From: Bacteroidia bacterium
Lineage (GTDB): Bacteria; Bacteroidota; Bacteroidia; Flavobacteriales_D; Sanyastnellaceae
Direction: 5' to 3'
NCBI GenBank assembly: GCA_030427925.1
Contig: JAUICJ010000007.1
Location: 55,104 to 119,103 of the forward strand
DNA length: 64,000 nt
A program made the position numbers and the translations under genes. This document shows, piece by piece, positions 1-8,757 of this stretch; position 1 is the first letter of the stretch, and each line of letters opens with the position of its first letter. Below the pieces are notes generated by a model, which saw only the letters and a list, made by a program, of their open reading frames with translations, was not told where the DNA came from and did not search any database.

Positions 1-1555
1 GGATGAGGGTGCCGTCCTTGGAGACGACGAGCTGGAAGCTCTTGACCACAACGGTGACATTGAAATCGAAGTTCTCCATCCGGGCGCTGACCCCGGGAAC
101 ACCGCGCAAGGTGGTCCGGTCGATTGAGCGGTCGCTCGGTGATTTACCACCAAACGTCGGAACCGGATCGGGGATGCGCTTAACCCGGAATTTTTTCGCC
201 GGCATGGACTTCTTTGATCCATCGGGCAATTCCGCGGTTACGGAAATGTCCGCATCTTGGGCAGCTCCGGGTTCAACGATGTAGGTGCCATCGGGCTGCT
301 CGGTGATTTTGTGTCCGCCACTGATGGAGACGCTGATTTTATCCGACGACACGCCCGGAACAGACACCTCCACGGGATTCGGCACCCCGCGGTAGAAGAC
401 GTTCATTTGGGTCGGCGAAACCACCAAGGCGGGCTCGGCAACTTGGAAGGGGGGCGTGAAGAATGGGTAGTCTTCCACCGAACCGTCGGGTCCAGTCAGT
501 TGAATGACCCCTTTGTATGCAGCTTCTCCCAACGGCAAGTTGTTCGTTGCGATGCGCAATTGGCCAAACCCGTTGGCACTCACACTCAACGGATCCAAAC
601 CCGCAATGTTGATGGCACTGCTGTCCCGGCCATCCCACTTCGAGTTGTCCACATAAATGGTGGGACGGTTCGTGTTGTCAAATGCAGCGAGGAGCACTTC
701 AGCCCGGAAGCTGTCCCCACGCAGCAAGTAGCTCGATTGTGGAACAACGAGGGGGACCAACGAGGTAAACTTGAACGATTTCGAATCCACATCGCCGGCC
801 AGCCAAGAAATGATGTCGGCTTCCGTGTTCTGGACGTCCAGAACCATTTTCGTCATCAAGGGCATGACGGCTGCGAGGGGCACGTCATAAAAGTTGGCGG
901 CCTCCCAGAGCACTTCGACGCCGTTTTCAACCTCATTCTCAAAGACGAACGTCTTGTCAATTTGGTTCTTCAACGATTGCGGCAAGGTGCGCGTTTGCCC
1001 TTCAACGTCCTTGAACGAAATGCTCTTCAAGGATTCACGAAACGCTTCGAGGCGGACGCGCAGTTGGTGTGCGGACCATTCATCTTCTTTCGGAGATGCC
1101 GGTTCTGATCCCACCAGGAAGGTCGTCAATGCTTGGTACTCATCCTTCTTATCGATGTACACCAAATTCAAGGTCGTATCCTTTCCGGACGCGTCCTTGC
1201 CGAGGTATTTCGTGAAGCCGAGCGGCTCTTGCACCTCATAATCGCCTCCGGAGAAGCTCATGGAACGCGCCTTCAGCTCTTGGATGTAGCTGACCAAATC
1301 CTCAGCGTTCCGCTGAATTTTTTTCGCTTCAGCAAGGAACGGGGCGGTTTTTTCAGGGTTCGACGAATTTTCCATCGCGCCAATGGCGTTGGCATTTTTC
1401 GTCGCAAGGGTCACCTGCGTTTTGCGCAGGCTGTTCTCGACTTTAACGAATCCATTCAGGACTTCTTTCGAGATGTTCAAGGCCAACAAAGCGGTCAGGA
1501 CGAGGTACATCATCCCGATCATCTTCTGCCTGGGTGTTTCTTTTCCTCCAGCCAT
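1..1555 (-). CDS. gldM: Gliding motility / type IX secretion motor protein GldM (PorM), 3' end cut by window edge
   Basis: Inner-membrane protein that, with GldL, forms the proton-driven motor of the type IX secretion and gliding machinery; its periplasmic part contacts the GldK/GldN ring. The start at 1555 gives MAGGKETPRQKM, followed by one N-terminal membrane helix (about residues 12-30, MMYLVLTALLALNISKEV) and a long periplasmic region, as the family has. About 518 codons are visible, close to the usual full length, so only the extreme C-terminus is missing past position 1. It lies 40 bp after gldL in the same direction. gldN, the normal next gene, would lie to the left of the window. The identification rests on the N-terminal signature and the gldK-gldL-gldM order. 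Confidence 0.93.
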   Translation of the reverse strand, partial: MAGGKETPRQKMIGMMYLVLTALLALNISKEVLNGFVKVENSLRKTQVTLATKNANAIGAMENSSNPEKTAPFLAEAKKIQRNAEDLVSYIQELKARSMSFSGGDYEVQEPLGFTKYLGKDASGKDTTLNLVYIDKKDEYQALTTFLVGSEPASPKEDEWSAHQLRVRLEAFRESLKSISFKDVEGQTRTLPQSLKNQIDKTFVFENEVENGVEVLWEAANFYDVPLAAVMPLMTKMVLDVQNTEADIISWLAGDVDSKSFKFTSLVPLVVPQSSYLLRGDSFRAEVLLAAFDNTNRPTIYVDNSKWDGRDSSAINIAGLDPLSVSANGFGQLRIATNNLPLGEAAYKGVIQLTGPDGSVEDYPFFTPPFQVAEPALVVSPTQMNVFYRGVPNPVEVSVPGVSSDKISVSISGGHKITEQPDGTYIVEPGAAQDADISVTAELPDGSKKSMPAKKFRVKRIPDPVPTFGGKSPSDRSIDRTTLRGVPGVSARMENFDFNVTVVVKSFQLVVSKDGTLI

Positions 1556-1595
1556 GGGTATGCTGTTTAAGCTTTAAATGAAGTTCAATCGGGGA

Positions 1596-2360
1596 TTAAC
1601 CGCGATTGCCCATGGCATTGAGCATGTTGCTGTAGACCGTGTTCAAAGAAGACAGGTTACGGGCAAGCTCGGCAATGTTGTCCTTGTACAGCTTGGTATC
1701 TTCCACCGATTCGCTCAAGTTCTGGACCAATTCACCCATGCCTGCATAGAGCGCTTTGTTTTGCTCCAGCTGCGCGAGTTGCGATTGGTACATGTCGTTG
1801 AGCGCACTGAGGTTGGTGGTCATTTTTTCCATGTGCTGGCCGACCGTATTTCCCGCTTCCGAGGCACCGACCAAGCCCGTGAGGCTTTCTGACACCTGGG
1901 CGTAGGTTTCAGACAAGCCCGTTACTTGATTGGATGCCTTTTGCAACGCAGAGCTGTATTCTTTGGTCGCGGCAGAAGCCTCGGCGACTTCACCCATCTT
2001 GGACGCTTGTTCTCCAAGGTTGCGCATGCCATCTCCCAACCGCTCCAAGAGTGCGCTGTCGATGTTGGCTTCCTTCAGCAATTCATCCAATTGGCCGGTA
2101 ACGGAGTCCGGCTTCTTCGGGTCGGGTCCTTGACCTCCACCACTTGCCAATTCAGGGTAAACCAACGTCCAATCCGGCTCCTCGTGCGGCTTTTCAAAAG
2201 CGGAGAAAGCGAAAATCACGGCTTCCGTTCCCAATCCCAAGATCAACATTTCGGAAGCTCCTTCCCAGTGTTGAATCTTAAACAAGGCTCCGACAATCAC
2301 AATTGCCGCACCAAATCCGTACAACTTCGCCATGAAGTTCTTCCAGGCTTTGCTCTGCAT
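1596..2360 (-). CDS. gldL: Gliding motility / type IX secretion motor protein GldL (PorL)
   Basis: Cytoplasmic-membrane partner of GldM; the pair converts proton-motive force into movement for type IX secretion and gliding. The 254-residue protein has two membrane helices near the N-terminus (about residues 12-28 and 36-52). The first contains the family signature GAAIVIVGALFKIQHW, and the second contains a glutamate (GLGTEAVIF) in the region where GldL family members carry the functionally important acidic residue. The rest is a long cytoplasmic, helix-rich, probably coiled-coil tail. It sits 59 bp after gldK and 40 bp before gldM, so it is probably cotranscribed. Confidence 0.95.
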   Translation of the reverse strand: MQSKAWKNFMAKLYGFGAAIVIVGALFKIQHWEGASEMLILGLGTEAVIFAFSAFEKPHEEPDWTLVYPELASGGGQGPDPKKPDSVTGQLDELLKEANIDSALLERLGDGMRNLGEQASKMGEVAEASAATKEYSSALQKASNQVTGLSETYAQVSESLTGLVGASEAGNTVGQHMEKMTTNLSALNDMYQSQLAQLEQNKALYAGMGELVQNLSESVEDTKLYKDNIAELARNLSSLNTVYSNMLNAMGNRG

Positions 2361-2419
2361 TTTAAATTACTTTGGTTGGTTTCAATTTCAATCTAGGGGT
2401 CCTGTTTCCAGGGGAATGG

Positions 2420-3787
2420 TCAGTTCCAGTCTTCCGGGTCTCCTGCCTTACCCCGTCCGAGGTAGGACATGACCGACCGGAATCCGATGTACGACTTCGC
2501 AGTGTCGCGGTACTCGAAAGAACGCGTACCCGTCTCACAGTAGTATCCGATGTCCTTCCATGAACCACCGCGAATCACTTTCCGGTGCAAAGAAGGCGGA
2601 TCATCCACCGTCGCGTGGTACGTGTATTCAGGGCTCAAGTCGTGCGAGAATTCATAGACCGTCTCGTCGAATGCGGTGTTGGTCCATTCGGCAACGTTCC
2701 CCGACATTTGGTACAGTCCATAATCGTTGGGAGCAAACGTCGTCACGGGAACCGTGTAAGCAGCACCGTCTTCTACGTAGTCCCCACGCATAGGCTTGTA
2801 GTTTGCCAAGGGGCATCCCAAGTTGTTGCGCATGTAAGGCCCACCCCACGGATAGGGGCTCAATTCGAGCCCACCTCGGGCGGCGAATTCCCACTCTGCT
2901 TCCGAAGGAAGACGGAAACGTTGGACATACACATCGCCGTTGCTGGCTCGGTAGTCGTTCATCAACTGCGTCCGCCACGCATTGAATGCTTTAGCCTGGC
3001 TCCACGTAACGCCGACCACTGGATAGTCGTCGAACGCATTGTGCCAAAAATAGGCGTCAGCATACGGTTCGTTGAATCCGTAAGTGAAGTCACGCACCCA
3101 AACCAAGGTGTCGGGGTAGACGTTGATGGTTTCTTCGATGACGAATTGAGAGCGATCGCTGTGTCCACGAATGCTGTGCAATTGGTTCAGGCTATTCACT
3201 TCACTGAATTGTTCATCCATTCCCTCGCGGCTAGCAGCAGCGTCGAAATTGATCCACCAGTAGCGGAAGTTCAGCTTGCGGGTATCGAGCTCCTTGCGGT
3301 TGTAGAATTGGTCAGATCCTTGCAAGTAGTACTCGTCGTACAACAAGTCAAAAACGTCCTCATTTTCCCATTCGATGGGGGCTTCCCAATTCAACACGTA
3401 ACCCTTGTCAATGAAGCGGTCCAACTCACGTCCTTGCGCGTCTTCCGCAAAGAAGTAGTTCTCGTTGTCGTCCTCAGCAAGGGTGTTCAAGAACAAAGAA
3501 TCGCGCACCCAGTAGACGAACTGGCGGTACTCGTTGTTCGTGATTTCCGTGGCGTCCATGTAGAACGAAGGAATCGTCACGGTTTTCGAACGCGAGTTCA
3601 GCGCGAACGGAACGTCTTGGTCACTCGGTCCCATGGTGAACGAACCCAAGTGGATGTAGTTCATTCCATAGGGATTCACTTGAACCCACTCTTTGCGAGG
3701 GTACACGCCGACCAATTCCCCCTGAGGGCCCATGTAGCAGCCGGCAAATAGTGCAGCAGCTGTCAGGATGAGAAGGATGTGTTTCAT
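2420..3787 (-). CDS. gldK: Gliding motility lipoprotein GldK (PorK), FGE/sulfatase-modifying-factor fold
   Basis: Outer-membrane lipoprotein that builds the periplasmic ring of the type IX secretion system with GldN. The 455-residue product begins with a lipoprotein signal peptide ending in the lipobox FAGC (Cys16). The body has the formylglycine-generating-enzyme-like fold: HLGSFTMGPSD near the start, FRLPSEAEWEFAARGG in the middle, and SGNVAEWT and RGGSW near the end. In this family the fold is structural, not enzymatic. It lies 64 bp downstream of porP and heads the gldK-gldL-gldM run. Confidence 0.95.
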   Translation of the reverse strand: MKHILLILTAAALFAGCYMGPQGELVGVYPRKEWVQVNPYGMNYIHLGSFTMGPSDQDVPFALNSRSKTVTIPSFYMDATEITNNEYRQFVYWVRDSLFLNTLAEDDNENYFFAEDAQGRELDRFIDKGYVLNWEAPIEWENEDVFDLLYDEYYLQGSDQFYNRKELDTRKLNFRYWWINFDAAASREGMDEQFSEVNSLNQLHSIRGHSDRSQFVIEETINVYPDTLVWVRDFTYGFNEPYADAYFWHNAFDDYPVVGVTWSQAKAFNAWRTQLMNDYRASNGDVYVQRFRLPSEAEWEFAARGGLELSPYPWGGPYMRNNLGCPLANYKPMRGDYVEDGAAYTVPVTTFAPNDYGLYQMSGNVAEWTNTAFDETVYEFSHDLSPEYTYHATVDDPPSLHRKVIRGGSWKDIGYYCETGTRSFEYRDTAKSYIGFRSVMSYLGRGKAGDPEDWN

Positions 3788-3851
3788 GACTTGCGGGTTT
3801 CAGCAGATTCTTACGATGGTTAACTCCAAAATGTTCACTTTTCGTCTGCAA

Positions 3852-4811
3852 TCAGAGGAAGCGAGGGTTGGAGTGGCGTTGGGTCATCGGAATCTGGAGG
3901 AACTTAAAGCAGTAGCTGATGAAGACCTCGTGCGAACCGTTGGAGTAGTTCTGGAGGTCTGATGTAGTGATGTCATAAGAATAACCCAACCGGAAAACCT
4001 GAGTGGATTCGCTGGTCCGGTCCTTGTTCTCGATTTTGTATTGGAAACCGGCAACAGGGGCGACGGCATCTCCAGGTCGCCAAGAAACACCTGCCCAAGC
4101 CATTTGGTTCCACAACACGTTGACATTCACGTCCGCAATGGAGGCATTCAAGTCCGTCTTCGCCAACACATTGGTGCGAAGGACGAGGTAGTCGCTGTCG
4201 ATGGCGTAATCGTACCCCCCCATGAAGTAGAGGTGGCGCTTCGGCTGAATGCTCAGCGCTCCCAATTCCGTCTGCGCTACGTGCGTAGCCGAAACTCCGG
4301 CATAGAATGATCCCGGCTTCCGGATGTAGATGCCCAAATCCACATCGTAGGCACTGGCCGAGGATTGCTGGTTGGGGATCGCGGGATCATCTTGCCACGG
4401 GTCGATGGAGACCCAGTTGTTGCCGATGGTCTTGTTGAACATCGTTACGGCCAAACCTGCACTCACGGTCGCACCATTGCTCAGGGTCGGCAAATGGAAT
4501 GCATACCCCGCTTTGAGCATGTTGTTGGTTTCTTGGCCGAGGGCGTCGTTGTATACCGAGAGCATGACCCCGCCTTTGATGGCATCGATGAACGTGTTCG
4601 CATTCAACAACGAGGTGTTGGGGTCTGCGCCCAAATCTTGCCACTGATTCCGATACGTTCCCGAAATGCACGTCAACTCACTGTGACCAGCAGCACCCGG
4701 GTTGAATCCAACCGGATCCATGAACCACTGAGTGTACTGCGGATCTTGTTGTGCCACGCTTACAGCGGCAAATCCGAGGGCGCAAAGGAGTGAAATGGAG
4801 GTGCGAATCAT
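3852..4811 (-). CDS. porP: Type IX secretion outer-membrane protein PorP/SprF family
   Basis: Predicted outer-membrane beta-barrel of the PorP/SprF family, which works with the GldK/GldN ring. The chosen start at 4811 gives 319 residues with a clear signal peptide (MIRTSISLLCALGFAAVSVAQ), followed by the family signature QDPQYTQWFMDPVGFNPGAAG. The reading frame stays open upstream to 5060, but that extension is Arg-rich, has no family resemblance and would bury the signal peptide. Gene order porP-gldK-gldL-gldM matches the Porphyromonas porPKLMN cluster. An AT-rich stretch at 4862-4900 with a TATATTAG box (4867-4874, minus strand) may hold the promoter, but no good -33 element was found. Confidence 0.9.
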   Translation of the reverse strand: MIRTSISLLCALGFAAVSVAQQDPQYTQWFMDPVGFNPGAAGHSELTCISGTYRNQWQDLGADPNTSLLNANTFIDAIKGGVMLSVYNDALGQETNNMLKAGYAFHLPTLSNGATVSAGLAVTMFNKTIGNNWVSIDPWQDDPAIPNQQSSASAYDVDLGIYIRKPGSFYAGVSATHVAQTELGALSIQPKRHLYFMGGYDYAIDSDYLVLRTNVLAKTDLNASIADVNVNVLWNQMAWAGVSWRPGDAVAPVAGFQYKIENKDRTSESTQVFRLGYSYDITTSDLQNYSNGSHEVFISYCFKFLQIPMTQRHSNPRFL

Positions 4812-4978
4812 GCTAACGTTCTGTTTTTCAACTCTTAACCTTCCGGATAGACTCCGGGAAGGTCTGCTAATATAGAGAAATTCACAAACCTTGTGTGAAA
4901 AGCGGATAAAGTTTCTTGGCGAGGGACGAGGCAACCTTTGCTTTTTTGCGCGTTCGTGCGCGAGCGATTTCGGTCTGA

Positions 4979-6151
4979 TTAGGCCAATTTTTGGAACATG
5001 CGCCACCACGCATCGGGCAAATCCCCCTGTGCTGCCTCCTCGTACGTAGCGTAGGTGCAAGGCACCGTGAGGGTTCGTTCGGCGTGTTGTTTATTCGTCG
5101 GGGGATAGGGAATGTCCATCCACCACCGGTCGGAGCGGCCGCTTTTCAAGAACACCACCTCGTGGTCGATGTTGGGCAAGTCGACCACGTAGCGGGTGTA
5201 CTCGGATTTGTCGCACTTGGGGAAATCCGCGACTTGGTTGTAGACGCCGTCGAGGAAGTGCCACACGATTTGGCCTGCCAATTGAGCGCCCAAGTTGCGC
5301 AGGTCCAAATCGGGATTGTGTTCGAACAGCCCAAAGCACTTCACCCGATCGCTCTGTCCTGCATACCGCGCAAGGGCGCAGGATTGCAGGGCGTCCAATC
5401 CATTGGGGCCCGCCTGATCGTGCGCAGGATGATCCGCCGCTCGAATGGCCCCCATGTCGAACGAGACCAAGTCCGCATCGCGGAGCACCGGCTCCAATTG
5501 CCGGATGTCCTCGTGCGCTTTGCCCAATCGGTGCGCATCGAACTGCATTTGTTCCAGCAAGTCGAGGGTGTCCGGATCCGTCTGATAGCCTTGGTGGCCG
5601 ATGTTGCTGTAATGAAACAGGTAATTCGGCTCGTGAAGGATGACGTTGTTGAGGAAATTCTTCGACGTCATGTCCTCCGGATCGGCGCCAAAGTCGAGTC
5701 GCGAGTCGATGGTGACCAAGTTCACCGCTTGGCCCAGCGGTTCAAGGGCCTGATAGAGCGGGTAAGTCAAATCCTGTCCGCCACCGAGGACCAACGGGAT
5801 GACCCCCATTTCAATGAGTTCGCCCACCAACGAACGCACGGCTGCAGCCGTGTCCTGTTCGGTGATCCCTGGACGCAAGTCCCCCAAATCAATGGTGTGC
5901 TGCCAATTCCGTGGAGGGGTCAAGCGGTAGAGCGCTTCCCGGATCGCATTCGGAGCCGTGGCGCATCCTTCGTTGTCTCCGGAACGTCGGCCGTCCTGGA
6001 TGCCGAGGATGGCGACGCGCGCGCCTTCGATTTGGGGGCGGAAGTCGAACCGGTGCACTTCGATGCGCTCCGCTAAACGCGGGGTGCCTTCAGCATTGCT
6101 GAAGTACGGCGTGTCCACCGAAGAAAGGAGGTCGTAGATCGCGTCGCTCAT
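4979..6151 (-). CDS. Arginase/formimidoylglutamase-fold protein, probable pseudoenzyme
   Basis: The 390-residue protein has the ureohydrolase (arginase, agmatinase, formimidoylglutamase) fold, but its metal site is degraded. The first ligand motif (GGGHS/D in active enzymes) reads GGGQD. The second (DAHxD) reads DSRLD. The third (SxDxD) reads SFDMG. Three of the six manganese ligands are therefore replaced (His to Gln, His to Arg, Asp to Gly). A C-terminal extension of about 45 residues follows the fold. Such a protein next to topA and the gld genes recurs in Bacteroidota as far as I recall, where it is often named formimidoylglutamase. No other histidine-degradation gene is nearby. A non-catalytic role is inferred. 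It lies 39 bp downstream of topA. Confidence 0.75.
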   Translation of the reverse strand: MSDAIYDLLSSVDTPYFSNAEGTPRLAERIEVHRFDFRPQIEGARVAILGIQDGRRSGDNEGCATAPNAIREALYRLTPPRNWQHTIDLGDLRPGITEQDTAAAVRSLVGELIEMGVIPLVLGGGQDLTYPLYQALEPLGQAVNLVTIDSRLDFGADPEDMTSKNFLNNVILHEPNYLFHYSNIGHQGYQTDPDTLDLLEQMQFDAHRLGKAHEDIRQLEPVLRDADLVSFDMGAIRAADHPAHDQAGPNGLDALQSCALARYAGQSDRVKCFGLFEHNPDLDLRNLGAQLAGQIVWHFLDGVYNQVADFPKCDKSEYTRYVVDLPNIDHEVVFLKSGRSDRWWMDIPYPPTNKQHAERTLTVPCTYATYEEAAQGDLPDAWWRMFQKLA

Positions 6152-6190
6152 GGGCGGCTAATTTCCGCAAATTCCGCCAATGCTCGGCGT

Positions 6191-8500
6191 TTAGGATTTC
6201 CGCCGTCCGCGCTTGGGCTTTTTTGCGTGTTCTTCAATGAGTTCCAAAGCGCGGGCCCAGTCAATTCCCATCGGGTCTTCGGTCTTTGGGATGGTCACGT
6301 TTTTCTTGCCGTGCTTGATGTATGGGCCGTAGCGTCCATTCAGGATGCGGGTATCCGGATCCTCGTCGAAGACCTTGATGAGCGCTTTCGCATCCGCCTC
6401 CATTTTTGCTTGGATCAACTCCAACGCACGCGTCAACGTGATGGTGTGGGGGTCGTCCCCGTCGGCAGCTTTGAGCGAAACGAACTTGCCATCGTACCGC
6501 ACATACGGTCCAAACCGCCCGATGGCCGCTGTGACCACCTTGCCTTCGTGTTCCCCCAGTCGCCGGGGCAATTTGAAGAGTTCCAACGCCTGTTCGAGGG
6601 TAATGGTCTCGATGGATTGGTCTTTCAGCAAGGAAGCAAACTGCTTCTCTTCGTCGTTGGCGTCGCCGATTTGGGCAATGGGCCCAAACCGACCGATGCG
6701 AACGATGATGGGTTTTCCTGTTTTCGGATCCTCCCCGAGGACGCGGTCTTTCGGGCGTTCTCCGACTTCGATGACCTCATCGACCTTTGATTTGAAGGGC
6801 TTGTAGAAGTCTTGAAGCATGTCGCGCCAGTTCAATTCACCCTGCGCGATGTGGTCAAATTCGTTCTCTACGTTGGCCGTGAAGTTGAAGTCGAGGATGT
6901 TTTCGAAGTGCTCGTGCAAGAAGTCGTTGACCACGGAGCCGATGTCTGTTGGAATCAACTTGTTGCGATCAGCGCCCGTCATTTCCGTTTCCGTGCGCTC
7001 CGAGATTTCACTCCCTCGGATTTCCAAAATTCGGTATTCGCGCGGCGTGCCTTCCAAGTCCCGCTTTTCCACGTAGCCCCGTTTTTGAACGGTGCTGATG
7101 GTGGGGGCGTAGGTCGAAGGGCGCCCAATGCCCAGTTCTTCGAGCCGCTTCACTAGGCTCGCTTCCGTGTACCGTGGCAGGTGCTTCGAGAAGCGTTCTG
7201 TCGCTACAATGCCTTCGCGGTCAAGTGTTTGACCAACTTCCATGGCGGGCAAGCGGTCCTTGTCATGCTCTTCCGTATTCTCGTCGTCCGTGCTTTCGAG
7301 GTACACCTTCAGGAATCCGTCAAACGTGATGACTTGGCCTTTCGCCACGAAGTGTTCCGGTCGGCCAGAGACGTCGATGTGGGCCGTGGTGTTCTCGAGC
7401 CGGGCATGCGCCATTTGCGAGGCGATGGCCCGTTTCCAGATGAGTTCGTAAAGGCGGACCAAATCCCGATCGCCCGTCATCGTGGTCGCGGTGAAGTCCG
7501 TCGGGCGAATGGCCTCGTGCGCCTCCTGAGCTCCTTTCGCAGCCTTTGAGTAGGTTTGGCGCAGGTGGTAATCCGCCCCGTAAGCCGACTTGATTGCCGC
7601 TTCAGCACCTTCCAAAGCCGTCTCGCTCAGGTTCGTTGAGTCGGTCCGCATGTACGTGATGTGCCCCGCTTCATAGAGGTCTTGGGCCACCTTCATGGTT
7701 CGGGAAACCGAAAAGCCCAATTTCCGGGCCGCTTCTTGTTGAAGGGTGGACGTGGTGAAGGGTGCAGCGGGTTTCCGCGTCGTGGGCTTCGTGTCAATGG
7801 ACTTGACCGAATGGGTGGAATGCAGGGCCGATTCGAGGAAGTTGCGGGCGTCCTCGAAGGCGTCGAACCGCTCGTTCAAGGTGGCTTTGAACGGAATGCC
7901 GTGCGTCAAAAACTCACCGACCACGCGAAAGGAAGCCACGGAGGTGTGCTGGCGGATTTCCCGCTCGCGCTCGACGAGGATGCGCACCGCCACGGACTGA
8001 ACGCGGCCTGCGCTCAGTTGTGGTTTGACCTTGCGCCACAAAACAGGGCTCAATTCGAAGCCGACCAAGCGGTCAAGGATGCGCCGCGCCTGCTGGGCAT
8101 TCACCAGGTCCTCGTCCACCGTGCGGGGGTTTTCAATGGCCCGCAAAATGGCGGGTTTCGTGATTTCGTGGAAAACGATGCGCCGGGTTTTTTCGTCCGC
8201 CAGGCCCAGCGTCTCCTTCAAGTGCCAGGAAATGGCCTCTCCCTCGCGGTCCTCATCCGTCGCGAGCCAAACCAACTTTGCGGCCTTTGCGGCTTTCTTG
8301 AGGTCGCGGACGAGTTGCTCCTTTTCTTTTGAGATCGTGTATTTTGGCTCGAAGCCCGCCTCCACATCCACAGCTCCCTGTCCTTTCGGAAGGTCGCAAA
8401 TGTGCCCGTAACTGGACATCACTTTAAAGTCTTTTCCGAGGTATCCTTCGATGGTTTTTGCCTTCGCAGGGGACTCCACGATCACGAGGTTTGCTGACAT
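6191..8500 (-). CDS. topA: DNA topoisomerase I (type IA)
   Basis: Relaxes negatively supercoiled DNA by transient single-strand cleavage. The start at 8500 (MSANLVIVESPAKAKTI) gives 769 residues; the frame is open upstream to 8626, but the TOPRIM domain begins exactly here. Visible parts are the N-terminal TOPRIM domain with an acidic DEDREGEAI motif, the active-site tyrosine in ITYMRTDSTN (Tyr283), and GIGRPSTYAPTI. The C-terminus carries topoisomerase C-terminal repeats (GRFGPYVRY, GRYGPYIKH) instead of cysteine zinc ribbons, and a basic tail (KKPKRGRRKS). It reads toward the arginase-fold gene. Confidence 0.97.
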   Translation of the reverse strand: MSANLVIVESPAKAKTIEGYLGKDFKVMSSYGHICDLPKGQGAVDVEAGFEPKYTISKEKEQLVRDLKKAAKAAKLVWLATDEDREGEAISWHLKETLGLADEKTRRIVFHEITKPAILRAIENPRTVDEDLVNAQQARRILDRLVGFELSPVLWRKVKPQLSAGRVQSVAVRILVEREREIRQHTSVASFRVVGEFLTHGIPFKATLNERFDAFEDARNFLESALHSTHSVKSIDTKPTTRKPAAPFTTSTLQQEAARKLGFSVSRTMKVAQDLYEAGHITYMRTDSTNLSETALEGAEAAIKSAYGADYHLRQTYSKAAKGAQEAHEAIRPTDFTATTMTGDRDLVRLYELIWKRAIASQMAHARLENTTAHIDVSGRPEHFVAKGQVITFDGFLKVYLESTDDENTEEHDKDRLPAMEVGQTLDREGIVATERFSKHLPRYTEASLVKRLEELGIGRPSTYAPTISTVQKRGYVEKRDLEGTPREYRILEIRGSEISERTETEMTGADRNKLIPTDIGSVVNDFLHEHFENILDFNFTANVENEFDHIAQGELNWRDMLQDFYKPFKSKVDEVIEVGERPKDRVLGEDPKTGKPIIVRIGRFGPIAQIGDANDEEKQFASLLKDQSIETITLEQALELFKLPRRLGEHEGKVVTAAIGRFGPYVRYDGKFVSLKAADGDDPHTITLTRALELIQAKMEADAKALIKVFDEDPDTRILNGRYGPYIKHGKKNVTIPKTEDPMGIDWARALELIEEHAKKPKRGRRKS

Positions 8501-8757
8501 GAATTGAGCTTTGGTCGGTGCAAAGTAACGCTGTTCATTGAGGGATTTGCAAACGAGGGTGGGCAAGAAAAGGTTGCGATTGGCCTTCAGCACAGGCGGG
8601 TTGGGCAAAAAAAAAGTTCTGACCAAAACCCTTGGAGTTCATGGGCCGATGGTGCACGTTACGCGGGTGCGAACAGGGAGTCTTGCGCTCGTGAATTTCT
8701 GACCGGCGTTGGTGAATTGGTCTGGGTCTTGCCTTCGTTTTGTGCCAAATTGCACCC

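Noticed and set aside
257..1570. Plus-strand open frames at the left edge
   Set aside because: They are antisense to gldM, whose N-terminal signature and gene order are clear.
4812..5060. N-terminal extension of PorP by 83 codons
   Set aside because: It would place the signal peptide in the middle of the protein; the extension is basic and lacks family resemblance.
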